From positions 49,282 through 113,281 of the forward strand of contig NZ_JASODI010000009.1 in assembly GCF_030211955.1 (NCBI RefSeq): a stretch of 64,000 nucleotides of DNA. Direction: 5' to 3'. Every line of letters begins with the position of its first letter. Position 1 is the stretch's first letter. The notes beneath the pieces were generated by a model, which searched no databases, had not been told where the DNA came from, and saw only the letters and a program-made list of their open reading frames with translations. The DNA is from Corynebacterium frankenforstense (GTDB lineage Bacteria > Actinomycetota > Actinomycetes > Mycobacteriales > Mycobacteriaceae). Shown here piece by piece: positions 20,215 through 28,972 of the stretch. Both the position numbers and the translations under genes were made by a program.

Positions 20215-21609
20215 CTAGGAACTCACCCCGGGCACCCCGAGCACCTGCTCGGGCCCACCGGCCAACAGCGCGTCGCAGTTGCTCGCCGCCGGCACTCCGT
20301 TGAACCGGTCCTGCACCCAGTCCAGGGCCGGACCCGCGTGCGAGAACACCGGGATCGCGTGGTTGAGCCCCGTCTTGTGCGGCAGCTCCGGCAGCCCGTC
20401 ACTGCGGAAGTCCACCGTGCCACCGGCCGCGCAGTAGCCGACGGCCATCCCGCGGGCCTGCGCGTGCGGGATCACGTCGTCGTGGCGCCCGCTGAGCACG
20501 AGCATCGGCGCGCTGATCGGGTGCAGCCCGAGCGCCTGCTCGCGGAGGTACTCGCGGATCGCGGGCTCCTCTTCCAGCACCTCGGAGAGCGGCCGCCCGC
20601 TCTCGATCAGCTCGGCGGAGCTACGGAAGGCCCAGCTCAGCGCGGTGTCACCGATGCAGGCGTCCGCGAGCCGGCGCAGCTTGGCAGAGGCCTGCGGGGC
20701 GGCCTGGCGGTCGAAGGCCTCGTCGACGGCCGGGGCGATGTCGCGGCCGGTGTTGACCGCGTAGCCGAGCACGCCCGCGATCGTCGAGCCGTCCACCCCG
20801 CCGAGCACGCTGGTCAGCTCGGCCGGGGGAGCGCCGACGTAGGAGCCGGCCACGTTCAGCCCGGGCGCGTAGCCCGCGGCCTCCTCGGCGGCGGCCGCCG
20901 CGGCCCCGCCGCCCTGCGAGTAGCCGTAGAAGGCCACCGGGGAGTCGGCGGGCGCGCCGGCCAGCGCCAGCCCCGCGCGCGCCGAGTCCAGCACCGCGTG
21001 CGCCTGCTTGGTGCGGTGGACGTAGTGGTGCAGCCCCTCGGTGCCCAGCCCCATGTAGTCGGTCATGACCACGCGCATCCCGCGCATCGCCGCGGCGTAC
21101 ATGGCGGGCAGCTCGTAGTTGATCCCGGCGGCCCCGTGTTGCGGGTCGATCGCGCCGAGCAGCCACGGCCCCTTCGACGGCGCGCACGCGTCGCCCTGCC
21201 CGCGGGTGCCGGCGGCCATGACCAGCGTCGGGGTCGGCCCGGCCCCGGTCCACGGCACGGAGGGCTCGATGACCACGCCGGTCACCGCGACCGGCCTACC
21301 GTCGCGGTCGGTCGAGGAGTACATCATCCGGTGCGCCCGCCCGGGCAGCCGCGGCTCGTCAAGCCCGAGCTGGCGCGCGGTCGGGTCGGCGAGGTTGAGC
21401 ATGTGCGGGGCGAGCTGCTCGCGGATGACGGTGCCCGGCGCCTGCGGCACCTCGGCCGGCGCGGCGTAGAACGGGTCGGCCGGGTCCGAGATCAGCGCGT
21501 CCGGCGTGGAGGACTGGGCGTGGGCAGGCGCGGTCAGGCAGGCGGCCGCGATTGCCGACGCCGCGAGCGTCACCGTCGCGCGCCGAAGAGTACGTAGGCG
21601 CATGAACAT
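20215..21609 (-). CDS. Secreted lipase/esterase, LIP family (second copy)
   Basis: A 464-residue paralogue of the lipase at 16341-17735, of identical length. It has a Sec signal peptide (MFMRLRTLRRATVTLAAS, hydrophobic core, TAPAHAQS). The nucleophile elbow is GYSQG (Ser near residue 231) with the same Gly/Ala-rich run, and RHDDVIP gives a likely acid residue region. A TAGTCT box on the minus strand ends 7 nt before the first ATG, so a leaderless start at this ATG is favoured over the second ATG six nt later. A dispersed repeat copy overlaps the signal peptide coding region. Confidence 0.88.
   Translation of the reverse strand: MFMRLRTLRRATVTLAASAIAAACLTAPAHAQSSTPDALISDPADPFYAAPAEVPQAPGTVIREQLAPHMLNLADPTARQLGLDEPRLPGRAHRMMYSSTDRDGRPVAVTGVVIEPSVPWTGAGPTPTLVMAAGTRGQGDACAPSKGPWLLGAIDPQHGAAGINYELPAMYAAAMRGMRVVMTDYMGLGTEGLHHYVHRTKQAHAVLDSARAGLALAGAPADSPVAFYGYSQGGGAAAAAAEEAAGYAPGLNVAGSYVGAPPAELTSVLGGVDGSTIAGVLGYAVNTGRDIAPAVDEAFDRQAAPQASAKLRRLADACIGDTALSWAFRSSAELIESGRPLSEVLEEEPAIREYLREQALGLHPISAPMLVLSGRHDDVIPHAQARGMAVGYCAAGGTVDFRSDGLPELPHKTGLNHAIPVFSHAGPALDWVQDRFNGVPAASNCDALLAGGPEQVLGVPGVSS
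21549..21565 (-). repeat. Dispersed short repeat in lipase signal peptide
   Basis: CGATTGCCGACGCCGCG matches the consensus exactly and encodes Ala/Ser/Ile residues of the signal peptide hydrophobic core on the minus strand. The sequence permits this, so a chance match cannot be excluded. Confidence 0.5.
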
Positions 21610-21706
21610 GCCGAAAAGACTAGCCGCTTCACGGCCCGCACACAGGCTTTCACCGGCCCGGATCCAGGCGCGGTGGCGCGCAGGCGCGCCGCCGGCCCCG
21701 CGCCGC

Positions 21707-22660
21707 TTAAGCCGGCAGGTGGAAGCGCCCGGAGGCGTCCTGCTCGGCCAGGCCGTCCTCGATCAGCGAGAACAGGCAGCGCGAGCGCTGCGCGGCGTCG
21801 GGCCACACGGCGTCGATCTCGGCCTTGTCCACCGGGTGCTCGGCGGCGCGCAGCACGGCCATGATCTTGCCGCGCACCTGCCGGTCGGTGCCGGCGAACT
21901 TCTGCACCCGCTTCTTCGCCCCGGCCAGCTCCTCCGCGCTCGGCTCGGGGCAGCCGGCGGCAACCCAGGCGCACCAGGGGCGCACGGGGCAGATGTCGCA
22001 GTCGGGCGACGAGGCGGTGCACACCAGGGCGCCGAGCTCCATCAGCGCCACCGAGATCTCCGGCCCCGCAGGCAGCTCGCGCTCCCCGTCCTCCCCGTCC
22101 TCACCGTCCTCCCCGTCGGCGGGCAAAAGCGCGGCGACCTTGCGCAGGTCGGCCGCGCGCGCCGGGCCGGGCAGGAAGGCGCCCTCGACAAGGCGGCGGT
22201 GCACGCGGCGGACGTTGGTGTCGACGACCGGCACGTTGGCGCCAAAGTGGAAGCAGGCCACCGCGCGTGCGGTGTAGGTGCCGATGCCCGGAAGATCCTC
22301 GAGCTCGGCGACGTCCGCGGGGGCCTCCCCGCCGTGGCGTTCGACGATCGCGGCGGCGCACTCGTGCAGGCGCAGCGCGCGGCGCGGGTAGCCGAGCCTG
22401 CCCCAGGCGCGCAGCACCTCGGCGCGTGACGCGTCGGCGAAGTCCTCCGGGGTGGGCCAGCGCCCCATCCACTCGCGCCAGATCGGGGCGACCCGGGCGA
22501 CGGGGGTCTGCTGGCTCATCACCTCGGAGAGCAGCACCCCCCACGCGCTCGTACCCGACGCGCGCCACGGCAGGTCCCGCCCGTTGGCCGCGAACCAGCC
22601 GACCAGCGCGCGCAGCGCCGCCGGATCAGGGGTGGGGGAGGTGGTGTCGGGGCAGTTCAT
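21707..22660 (-). CDS. mutY: A/G-specific adenine glycosylase
   Basis: A base-excision repair enzyme that removes adenine mispaired with 8-oxoguanine. The 317-residue protein has the catalytic Glu region SEVMSQQTPVARV and the helix-hairpin-helix LPGIGTYTARAVA. The catalytic Asp lies in VVDTNVRRV, and a 4Fe-4S cluster is formed by Cys-x6-Cys-x2-Cys-x5-Cys (CTASSPDCDICPVRPWC). An acidic Glu/Asp/Gly insert (DGEDGEDGEDGE) sits between. A minus-strand TACACT ends 9 nt before the ATG. The adjacent carbonic anhydrase is divergent, as in mycobacteria. Confidence 0.95.
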   Translation of the reverse strand: MNCPDTTSPTPDPAALRALVGWFAANGRDLPWRASGTSAWGVLLSEVMSQQTPVARVAPIWREWMGRWPTPEDFADASRAEVLRAWGRLGYPRRALRLHECAAAIVERHGGEAPADVAELEDLPGIGTYTARAVACFHFGANVPVVDTNVRRVHRRLVEGAFLPGPARAADLRKVAALLPADGEDGEDGEDGERELPAGPEISVALMELGALVCTASSPDCDICPVRPWCAWVAAGCPEPSAEELAGAKKRVQKFAGTDRQVRGKIMAVLRAAEHPVDKAEIDAVWPDAAQRSRCLFSLIEDGLAEQDASGRFHLPA

Positions 22661-22713
22661 CGCGGCTCGAGTGTATCGGCGCCCACCCCCGGTGGGATCA
22701 TGGAGGTATGTAC

Positions 22714-23334
22714 ATGACCAAGACCCCGCACGAACCCCAGGCCGTCTGGGAGACCCTCAAGAGGGGCAACGCCCGTTTCCGCGACCACATCTCCGAGCAC
22801 CCCCACGCCGACACCGAGCGCCGCTACGCGCTGCGCTCCGGCCAGGCCCCGCGCGCCGTGGTGCTCGCGTGCTCCGACTCGCGCGTGCCCGTCGAGCTCG
22901 TCTTCGACTGCGGCCTCGGCGACCTGTTCGTCGTGCGCACCGCCGGCGAGATCCTCGACTCCGCGGTGCTCGGCTCCATCGAGTTCGCCGTCCGCGGCCT
23001 CGGCGTCGACCTGCTCGTGGTCCTCGGCCACGAGAGCTGCGGGGCCGTCGCGGCCGCCCGCGGCGCGGTCGAGGAGGGCGAGGTGCCCGGCGGCTGGCAG
23101 CGCACGCTCGTCGAGAAGGTCGCCCCGGCGCTGATGACCGCGCGCGCCCAGGGCAAGACCGAGCCCGCCGACTACGAGCGCGCGCACGTCTCCGCCGTCG
23201 TCGACCAGCTGCACCACCGCGTCGAGGGGCTCGACGAGCTGATCGCCGAGAACCGCCTCGGTGTGGTCGGCCTGCGCTACCTGCTCAGCGACTCCGACCT
23301 CGAGGTCGTCGAGGCCCACGGCGTCGAGGCTTGA
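22714..23334 (+). CDS. Beta-carbonic anhydrase
   Basis: Interconverts CO2 and bicarbonate. The 206-residue protein has the zinc ligands in ACSDSRVP (Cys, Asp/Arg dyad) and GHESCGAV (His, Cys), with normal spacing. The second ATG was chosen: GGAGG at 22702-22706 is 7 nt before it, whereas it is only 1 nt before the ATG at 22708. The position beside mutY matches canB of M. tuberculosis. A dispersed repeat copy follows directly after the stop. Confidence 0.92.
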   Translation: MTKTPHEPQAVWETLKRGNARFRDHISEHPHADTERRYALRSGQAPRAVVLACSDSRVPVELVFDCGLGDLFVVRTAGEILDSAVLGSIEFAVRGLGVDLLVVLGHESCGAVAAARGAVEEGEVPGGWQRTLVEKVAPALMTARAQGKTEPADYERAHVSAVVDQLHHRVEGLDELIAENRLGVVGLRYLLSDSDLEVVEAHGVEA

Positions 23335-23335
23335 C

Positions 23336-23351
23336 CGATTGACGACGCCCC
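23336..23351 (-). repeat. Dispersed short repeat after carbonic anhydrase
   Basis: CGATTGACGACGCCCC begins one nucleotide after the TGA stop. Confidence 0.65.
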
Positions 23352-23441
23352 CTCCGGTGCGCGTGGCGCGCCGGGTGCGGGCGGATCAGGTCGGGGGACA
23401 CGCCCGCACATGGGCTGACCGGCCCGGCGGCGGGTGGGCCA

Positions 23442-23447
23442 TAAACT
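23442..23447 (+). promoter_or_regulatory. -10 box, predicted leaderless promoter
   Basis: TAAACT ends 7 nt before the GTG at 23455. The GGAGGG between them is too close to act as a normal ribosome binding site for that start. Confidence 0.5.
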
Positions 23448-23454
23448 GGAGGGC

Positions 23455-24159
23455 GTGAGCTCCCAGAACCGTCGGCGACTGCCCCAAGAGATCTACCTCC
23501 GCCGCCGCATCGCGGCGATCGTCGCGCTGCTCGTGGTGGTGGCGCTTTTGATCTGGTTAGCCGTGTCCTGCTCCGGCGGCGGCGACGAGGAGAAGACCGA
23601 CCCGGTCTTCAGCTCCGAGACCAACTCCTGGCAGGCACCGGCCCCGGAGACCACCTCCGCCAAGGAGTCCGAGAAGACCTCGGAGAAGGACAAGGACAAG
23701 GAGTCCGAGTCCGCGAGCTCCTCGAAGGAGCCCAAGGAGTCCGAGACAGTGGCCTCTAACGGCAAGCGCACCTGCGAGCCGGCCGACCTGCGCGTGACCG
23801 CCCAGACGGACCGCCCCGGCTACTCGGACGGCACCCAGCCGACCTTCTACATGACGGTGGCCAACCCGACCGAGGCCGACTGCGAGATCGACCTGACCCA
23901 GTCCCCGCTGCGCTTCGAGGTCTACGACATGGCCACCAACGCGCGCGTGTGGTCCGACATCGACTGCAACAAGCCGATGCAGGAGGGTCGCACCACCTTC
24001 AAGGCCGGCGAGGAGCGCCACTTCGAGGCCGTCTGGTCGCGCACCACCTCCGAGCCGGAGAAGTGCTCGGACCGCCAGGCCGTGCCGGCCGCCAGCTACT
24101 ACCTGCACGCGGTGCTCGGCGACAACCCCTCGGCCGCCCAGCCGTTCAACCTGAGCTAG
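23455..24159 (+). CDS. Single-pass membrane protein with extracytoplasmic beta domain
   Basis: A 234-residue protein: a short basic N-terminus, one helix (about residues 18-38) that ends WLAVSCSGGG, a Ser/Glu/Lys-rich linker (about 40-100), and a C-terminal domain with four Cys that looks like an immunoglobulin-type or DUF4232-like fold. It sits between carbonic anhydrase and radA, the position of Rv3587c in M. tuberculosis, which is a conserved membrane protein. Function unknown. The linker resembles a cell-wall-spanning spacer. Confidence 0.72.
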   Translation: MSSQNRRRLPQEIYLRRRIAAIVALLVVVALLIWLAVSCSGGGDEEKTDPVFSSETNSWQAPAPETTSAKESEKTSEKDKDKESESASSSKEPKESETVASNGKRTCEPADLRVTAQTDRPGYSDGTQPTFYMTVANPTEADCEIDLTQSPLRFEVYDMATNARVWSDIDCNKPMQEGRTTFKAGEERHFEAVWSRTTSEPEKCSDRQAVPAASYYLHAVLGDNPSAAQPFNLS

Positions 24160-24207
24160 CCGGAGGAACTGACAGGCTGCGCCATCAGGCTGGCTCAGCC
24201 GCACACA

Positions 24208-24247
24208 GAGGGTCGGACCGTGACGGTCCGGCCCTCATTTCTTTTTC
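24208..24247 (+). terminator. Rho-independent terminator
   Basis: A stem with arms GAGGGTCGGACCG and CGGTCCGGCCCTC (one G-T pair), a TGA loop, then CATTTCTTTTTCT. It ends the plus-strand membrane-protein transcript. Its T-tract doubles as the last codons (Lys-Lys-Lys stop) of the convergent radA. Confidence 0.85.
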
Positions 24248-25668
24248 TCGCCCTTCGGGGCCAGCCCCGCGGCCGTGATCGCCTCGGCCAGGGTGGCCGC
24301 CTCGCGCACGGCGATGCCCTCGGGGCGGCGCTCCCCGTCGAGCGCGCCGGCCGGCACCACGGCGGCGCGGTAGCCGAGGCGGGCGGCCTCGGCCAGCCGG
24401 CGGGCCAGGTTGGGCACCCGGCGCAGCTCGCCGGCCAGGCCGACCTCGCCGATGGCCACGGTGCGCTCGGGCAGCGCGGTGCGCCGGATCGTCGAGACGG
24501 TCGCCAGTGCGACGGCCAGGTCGGTGGCCGGCTCGCCGATGCGCACGCCGCCGACGGTGGCGACGTAGACGTCCTTGTCCTGGGTCGGCAGCCCCACGCG
24601 GGCGGCGAGCACGGCGAGCACCATCGGCACGCGGTTGGCGTCCAGGCCGGTGACCACGCGCCGCGGGTTCTTCGCCGGGGTGGTCACGGCCAGCGACTGC
24701 ACCTCGGCGAGCATCGGGCGCACCCCGTCCATGGCCACGGTGACTGCCGAGCCGTCCGGGGTGGAGCCGCGGTGGGAGAGGAAGAGCCCGGAGGGGTCGG
24801 GCACCTCACGGATGCCGTCGGAGGTCTGCTCGAAGCAGCCGACCTCGTCGGTCGCCCCGAAGCGGTTCTTCATCCCGCGCAGCATGCGCAGGCTGGAGTG
24901 CCGGTCGCCCTCGAAGCTGAGCACGACGTCGACGAGGTGCTCGAGCACGCGCGGGCCTGCGACGTTGCCGTCCTTGGTCACGTGGCCGACGAGCAGCACC
25001 GGGATGCCCGAGGTCTTGGCCAGGCTGGTCAGCGCGGCCGTGACCGCGCGCGACTGGGCCACGCCGCCGGCCACGCCGTCGACGCCGCCGGCCTGCATCG
25101 TCTGCACCGAGTCGACGATGAGCAGCGAGGGCCTGACCTGCTCGACGTGGCCGAAGATGGTGTCCAGGTCGGACTCGGCGGCCAAATAGAGGCTCTCCTC
25201 GACCGCCCCGGTGCGCTCGGCACGCAGGCGGACCTGCCCCGCGGACTCCTCGGCGGTGACGTAGAGGGCCGTGCGCGGCTTCTTCCCGTCCGCGTCGGGC
25301 TGGCGGGCCCAGCGGGCGGCGACCTCGAGCAGCAGGGTGGACTTGCCCACGCCGGGCTCGCCGGCGAGCAGCACCACCGAGCCGGGCACGATGCCGCTGC
25401 CGAGCACCCGGTCGAGCTCCCCGATGCCGGTGGCCACGCTCGAGGAGGCCGTCGGCGAGATCCGGCTCATCGGCTTGGCGGGGCTGGTCGGGGTCAGCGC
25501 CGCGCCCGCCGGACCCGCGGAGCCGCCGCTGCGGGAACCGGCGGCGGGCCGGGGCGCGCGCTCCTCGAGGGTGCCCCAGGAGCCGCAGTCCGGGCAGCGG
25601 CCCAGCCACTTCAGGGCGGTGTGACCGCACTCGGAGCAGACGTATTCGACGTGGGGTTTCTTGACCAT
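24235..25668 (-). CDS. radA: DNA repair protein RadA
   Basis: A RecA-like ATPase that helps process recombination intermediates. The 477-residue protein has the N-terminal zinc finger CSECGHTALKWLGRCPDCGS and Walker A GEPGVGKST (about residue 110). The RadA signature KNRFG is present near residue 275, and the C-terminal half is a Lon-protease-like domain. The start MVKKPHVEYVCSECG is the usual one; the in-frame codons further upstream would add only Arg-rich sequence. The stop lies inside the T-tract of the convergent terminator. Confidence 0.96.
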   Translation of the reverse strand: MVKKPHVEYVCSECGHTALKWLGRCPDCGSWGTLEERAPRPAAGSRSGGSAGPAGAALTPTSPAKPMSRISPTASSSVATGIGELDRVLGSGIVPGSVVLLAGEPGVGKSTLLLEVAARWARQPDADGKKPRTALYVTAEESAGQVRLRAERTGAVEESLYLAAESDLDTIFGHVEQVRPSLLIVDSVQTMQAGGVDGVAGGVAQSRAVTAALTSLAKTSGIPVLLVGHVTKDGNVAGPRVLEHLVDVVLSFEGDRHSSLRMLRGMKNRFGATDEVGCFEQTSDGIREVPDPSGLFLSHRGSTPDGSAVTVAMDGVRPMLAEVQSLAVTTPAKNPRRVVTGLDANRVPMVLAVLAARVGLPTQDKDVYVATVGGVRIGEPATDLAVALATVSTIRRTALPERTVAIGEVGLAGELRRVPNLARRLAEAARLGYRAAVVPAGALDGERRPEGIAVREAATLAEAITAAGLAPKGEKKK

Positions 25669-25772
25669 GCACCCGATTGTGGCGCAGGGGCGCGACAGCC
25701 GCGCCCGCGGGGTTCGAACACGCGCGCGTACGCGCGGGCGCCGGCGCCCCGCAGCGGCACCCGAATACACAG

Positions 25773-25801
25773 GAAGACCCCGGCGATAGGCCGGGGTCTT
25801 A
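25773..25801 (-). terminator. lpqE terminator
   Basis: AAGACCCCGGC and GCCGGGGTCTT form an 11-bp stem with a short loop between lpqE and radA. The transcript reads into TCCTGTG, so the U-tract is short. Confidence 0.65.
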
Positions 25802-25823
25802 CAGGTCAGAGGGTCTGAGAGGA

Positions 25824-26387
25824 CTACTCGTGGTTGTCGGCCGGGTCGCCGGTGCCGCGCTCGAAGTGGCCGGCCTCCGGGTGCTGCTCGGAGACGGTGG
25901 CGGTCACGGTGATGTCACCGGAGTCGAACTTGAAGGTCACGTCGACGTTGCCGGCGACGGCGTAGTCGCCGTCGAGCTCGGTCTCGGTGTACTCGATGCA
26001 GCCGGCGTCTTCGGCCTGGGCGTTGCGGTCGTGGGCCTCCTCGGTGTCGGAGACCAGCGAGCACGGGTAGTCGATGGTGGCCGCGCGGAAGCCGGACGCC
26101 TTCTGGCCGTCGACCTCGACGGACTCGAGGCGGTGGTCCTTCTGGGAGGTGTCCTGGTTGACCGCGACGAACTTCAGGTTGGCGTTGCCCGCACCGTCGA
26201 GGACGACGGTGACGTCACGGACGGCCACGGAGCCGTCCTCGGCGTCGGCGGAGGCGCCGTCGACGGCGGCGACCTGGCTGGACGTCTGGGTGATCTGGCC
26301 TGCCGAGCAGGATGCCAGCGCCAGCGCGGTCAGGGCGGTCGCGCAGATGACGCCCCCGCGGCGGGCGGTCGACTTCAGGGCCTTCAC
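25824..26387 (-). CDS. lpqE: Lipoprotein, LpqE-like
   Basis: A 187-residue secreted lipoprotein with lipobox LASC (Cys near residue 27) followed by SAGQITQTSSQ. This matches the GAGQISQT segment that follows the lipid-modified Cys in mycobacterial LpqE, and the gene holds the same position between radA and carD. The mature part looks like a beta-sandwich with two Cys. Function is unknown. I placed the start at a GTG (MKALKSTARRGG) because GGAGG lies 8 nt upstream; two in-frame ATGs at 26402 and 26393 would overlap or crowd that site. Confidence 0.75.
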   Translation of the reverse strand: MKALKSTARRGGVICATALTALALASCSAGQITQTSSQVAAVDGASADAEDGSVAVRDVTVVLDGAGNANLKFVAVNQDTSQKDHRLESVEVDGQKASGFRAATIDYPCSLVSDTEEAHDRNAQAEDAGCIEYTETELDGDYAVAGNVDVTFKFDSGDITVTATVSEQHPEAGHFERGTGDPADNHE

Positions 26388-26622
26388 GAACATGTCCTCC
26401 ATTGGTGCGGTGACTACGCTTCTCAGGGGTTAACTGTAGTAAACACGGGGGCGAGTCACAGAAACGTCAAGCTTTCGACGGACTACCGGGGGCAGACTTT
26501 AGGGGGAACCGGGGGTGGGCACGGCGCCCCACCCGGCGCCCCACCGGTCGGCACCCCGGGCGGCGCCGCGCGCCGCCCCGCACCCCGCCACCCGCACGGG
26601 GCGCGCCCGCGGCGCGGCAGGC

Positions 26623-26639
26623 GGGGCGTCGTCAATCGG
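26623..26639 (+). repeat. Dispersed short repeat upstream of carD
   Basis: GGGGCGTCGTCAATCGG, in the 300-nt lpqE-carD divergent gap. Confidence 0.6.
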
Positions 26640-26684
26640 ACCGGGCACCCCGGGAGCGCAGGTAGGCGCGGAAAACGCCCGTGG

Positions 26685-26690
26685 TAGAAT
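26685..26690 (+). promoter_or_regulatory. -10 box of the carD-ispD-ispF operon
   Basis: TAGAAT, 39 nt before the carD ATG, which has an AAGGAGG ribosome binding site. Confidence 0.55.
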
Positions 26691-26729
26691 GGGCGCTCCG
26701 TGTGTCTGCCGCAGCGCAAGGAGGAGCCC

Positions 26730-27320
26730 ATGGATTACAAGGTCGGGTCGGTCGTCGTCTACCCGCATCACGGCGCCGCCGTGATCAAGGACATCGAGCA
26801 GCGGGAGATCGGGGGAGAGACCCTGGACTACCTGGTGCTCCAGGTCAACCAGTCCGACCTCGTGGTGCGTGTGCCCATCAAGAACGCCGAGCTCGTCGGC
26901 GTGCGCGACGTCGTCGACGACAAGGGCCTGCGCGCCCTGTTCGACGTGATGCGGCTGACCGACGTCGAGGAGGCCGGCAACTGGTCCCGCCGCTACAAGG
27001 CCAACCAGGAGCGGCTGGCCTCCGGGGACGTCAACAAGGTCGCCGAGGTCGTGCGCGACCTGTGGCGCCGCGACCAGTCCCGTGGCCTGTCCGCCGGTGA
27101 GAAGCGCATGCTCTCCAAGGCGCGCCAGGTGCTCGTCGGCGAGATCGCCCTGGCCGAGCTCGGCGACAAGAAGAAGGGCGAGAAGATCCTCGGGGAGGCC
27201 GACAAGGACCTGCGCGCCCAGCGCGAGGCGGCGGGCCTGCCCACCACCGACGCCGAGGTCAAGCCGGACGGCACCGACGTCGACCTCGACGACCTCAGCT
27301 TCGACGACGAGGATGCCTGA
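26730..27320 (+). CDS. carD: CarD/CdnL family RNA polymerase-binding regulator
   Basis: Binds the beta subunit of RNA polymerase and stabilises open promoter complexes, notably at rRNA genes. The 196-residue protein has the N-terminal polymerase-interaction Tudor-like domain ([20 protein letters not shown] onwards, residues 5-70). A helical DNA-binding domain follows (to about residue 165), with W and [10 protein letters not shown] near residue 90. The acidic tail continues to the stop. AAGGAGG precedes the ATG. The stop overlaps the ispD start by 8 nt. Confidence 0.95.
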   Translation: MDYKVGSVVVYPHHGAAVIKDIEQREIGGETLDYLVLQVNQSDLVVRVPIKNAELVGVRDVVDDKGLRALFDVMRLTDVEEAGNWSRRYKANQERLASGDVNKVAEVVRDLWRRDQSRGLSAGEKRMLSKARQVLVGEIALAELGDKKKGEKILGEADKDLRAQREAAGLPTTDAEVKPDGTDVDLDDLSFDDEDA

Positions 27321-28143
27321 CCGGCACGTCACGGCGCTCGTCGCCGCCGCCGGGCGCGGCACCCGGCTGGGCGCGCGGGTGCCCAAGGCCTTCGTCCCCC
27401 TGCGCGGGCGCACCCTGCTCGAGCGCTCGGTGACCGCGATGGTCACCGCCGAGGTCGTCGACGAGATTATCGTCCTGGCCAGCGCCGACATGGAGGGCTA
27501 CGCCGCCGACCTGCTCGCCCGCCGCGGCGTCCTGCCCGACGCGGGCGCTTCCTCGAGCGCGCCGCGCGTGCGCATCGTGCGCGGCGGCGGCGAGCGTGCC
27601 GACAGCGTGTGGGCCGGCCTGCAGGCCATCGAGGTCACTCAGGGTGTGGTGTTGATTCACGACGCCGCGCGCGCCCTCACCCCGCCCGGCATGATCGCGC
27701 GCGTGGCGCGCGCCGTGCTCGAGGGCGCACCCGCGGTGATCCCCGTGCTGCCCGTGGTGGACACCGTCAAGCGTGTCGACGGCGCCCGCGTGCTGGGCAC
27801 CCCGGACCGCTCGGCGTTGCGTGCGGTGCAGACCCCGCAGGGCTTCGACCTGGCGGCGCTGCGCGCCGCGAACGAGGCCTATTTCGCCGAGGTCGAGCCG
27901 GGCTTCACCGCCACCGACGACGCCTCGCTGATGGAGTGGCACGGCGCCGAGGTCACCTGCGTGCAAGGCGACCCGATGGCCTTCAAGATCACCACCCCGC
28001 TGGACCTGAAGCTGGCGCAGACCATCGTCGACGAGGCCGAGCCGACCGTCTTCGACGTGCCGGACTCGGCGGCGCCGGCCGACGCCGGGGCGGCCGGGGA
28101 GGCGGCGCCGGGGTCCAACTCGTCCGCCCCCGAGACCGACTGA
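27313..28143 (+). CDS. ispD: 2-C-methyl-D-erythritol 4-phosphate cytidylyltransferase
   Basis: Third enzyme of the MEP isoprenoid pathway: makes CDP-methylerythritol from MEP and CTP. The 276-residue protein has [17 protein letters not shown] (CTP binding, about residue 10), [13 protein letters not shown] (about 112) and [11 protein letters not shown] (about 200). The C-terminal 35 residues after the core are Ala/Gly/Ser-rich and not conserved. The ATG lies inside the carD 3' end, behind GACGAGGA, so the two are coupled. Confidence 0.95.
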   Translation: MPDRHVTALVAAAGRGTRLGARVPKAFVPLRGRTLLERSVTAMVTAEVVDEIIVLASADMEGYAADLLARRGVLPDAGASSSAPRVRIVRGGGERADSVWAGLQAIEVTQGVVLIHDAARALTPPGMIARVARAVLEGAPAVIPVLPVVDTVKRVDGARVLGTPDRSALRAVQTPQGFDLAALRAANEAYFAEVEPGFTATDDASLMEWHGAEVTCVQGDPMAFKITTPLDLKLAQTIVDEAEPTVFDVPDSAAPADAGAAGEAAPGSNSSAPETD

Positions 28144-28156
28144 ACCAGGAGTGACC

Positions 28157-28696
28157 GTGACCGAAACGCCCCGCGAGAACAACACTCAGATCGCAGCCGG
28201 TGCCGGCGTCGCCGGCACCGTGCCCGTGCCCCGGGTGGGCGTGGCCACCGACGCCCACCGCATCGAGGCCGGCCGCGAGTGCTGGATCGCCGGGCTCCTC
28301 TTCGAGGACGCCGACGGCTGCGAGGGCCACTCGGACGGCGACGTCGTCTCGCACGCCGTGGTCGACGCGGTGCTCTCCGCGGCGGGCCTCGGCGACCTGG
28401 GCTCCCTGGTCGGCGTCGGCCGCCCCGAGTACACGGGTGTCTCCGGTGTGCGGCTGCTCGAGATCGCCGCGGAGAAGCTGGCGGGGGAGGGCTTCGCCGT
28501 CGGCAACGCCGCGGTGCAGATGATCGGGCAGACCCCGAAGGTCGGCCCGCGCCGCGCCGAGGCCGAGCGCGTGCTCAGCGCGGCGCTGGGCGCACCGGTC
28601 AGCGTCTCGGCGACGACCACCGACCACCTGGGCTTCACCGGCCGCGAGGAGGGTCGTGCCGCCGTGGCCACGGCCGTCGTCTGGCGCACGCGCTGA
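28157..28696 (+). CDS. ispF: 2-C-methyl-D-erythritol 2,4-cyclodiphosphate synthase
   Basis: Fifth step of the MEP pathway: cyclises CDP-ME 2-phosphate. The 179-residue protein has the zinc ligand motif TDAHRIEAG (Asp-x-His) and the C-terminal [19 protein letters not shown]. The core is about 157 residues; there is an N-terminal extension of some 20 residues. The second of two GTG codons was preferred because AGGAG lies 5 nt upstream. It closes the carD-ispD-ispF operon. Confidence 0.94.
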   Translation: MTETPRENNTQIAAGAGVAGTVPVPRVGVATDAHRIEAGRECWIAGLLFEDADGCEGHSDGDVVSHAVVDAVLSAAGLGDLGSLVGVGRPEYTGVSGVRLLEIAAEKLAGEGFAVGNAAVQMIGQTPKVGPRRAEAERVLSAALGAPVSVSATTTDHLGFTGREEGRAAVATAVVWRTR

Positions 28697-28701
28697 CGCA
28701 G

Positions 28702-28772
28702 GCGCGGCGTCGGCAAGCGGCGCACCACGCGCCAACCGCGCGCCGGCGGCGACCGACGCGGCGTCGGCAAGC
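28702..28772 (+). repeat. Two direct copies of the dispersed short repeat after ispF
   Basis: GCGCGGCGTCGGCAAGCGG (28702-28720) and GCGGCGTCGGCAAGC (28758-28772), spaced about 50 nt, mark the left edge of the GlcNAc gene island. Confidence 0.75.
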
Positions 28773-28866
28773 ACCCCGCGCCGCAACGCGCCACGTGCGC
28801 TATCTCACCCCCGTTTTCACCCCCGTTTATGTACTCCGGACTTCCGACAACCTACACCCTCCGGGC

Positions 28867-28888
28867 TATGCTTAGGTCAGATGTCTGA
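28867..28888 (+). promoter_or_regulatory. Promoter and possible operator of the GntR-type regulator
   Basis: TATGCT (28867-28872) is a -10 box. Immediately downstream, TCAGA-TG-TCTGA (28877-28888) is an inverted repeat over the expected transcription start. It is suitable for autoregulation by the FadR-type protein encoded next. Confidence 0.45.
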
Positions 28889-28972
28889 TTTCGACCTCTG
28901 ACTCCAGACGTCGCCCCCGGGACACCCAGCGGGCCGGCGCCCGGGTCCACGGACGACAGGTGGAGACCTAAA

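Noticed and set aside
22708-22713. First ATG as start of carbonic anhydrase
   Set aside because: The GGAGG site would be only 1 nt away; the next ATG has normal 7-nt spacing.
27657-27672. Dispersed repeat copy in ispD (ATTCACGACGCCGCG)
   Set aside because: It encodes the conserved IspD motif IHDAAR, so similarity is explained by protein constraint, apart from the rare ATT codon.
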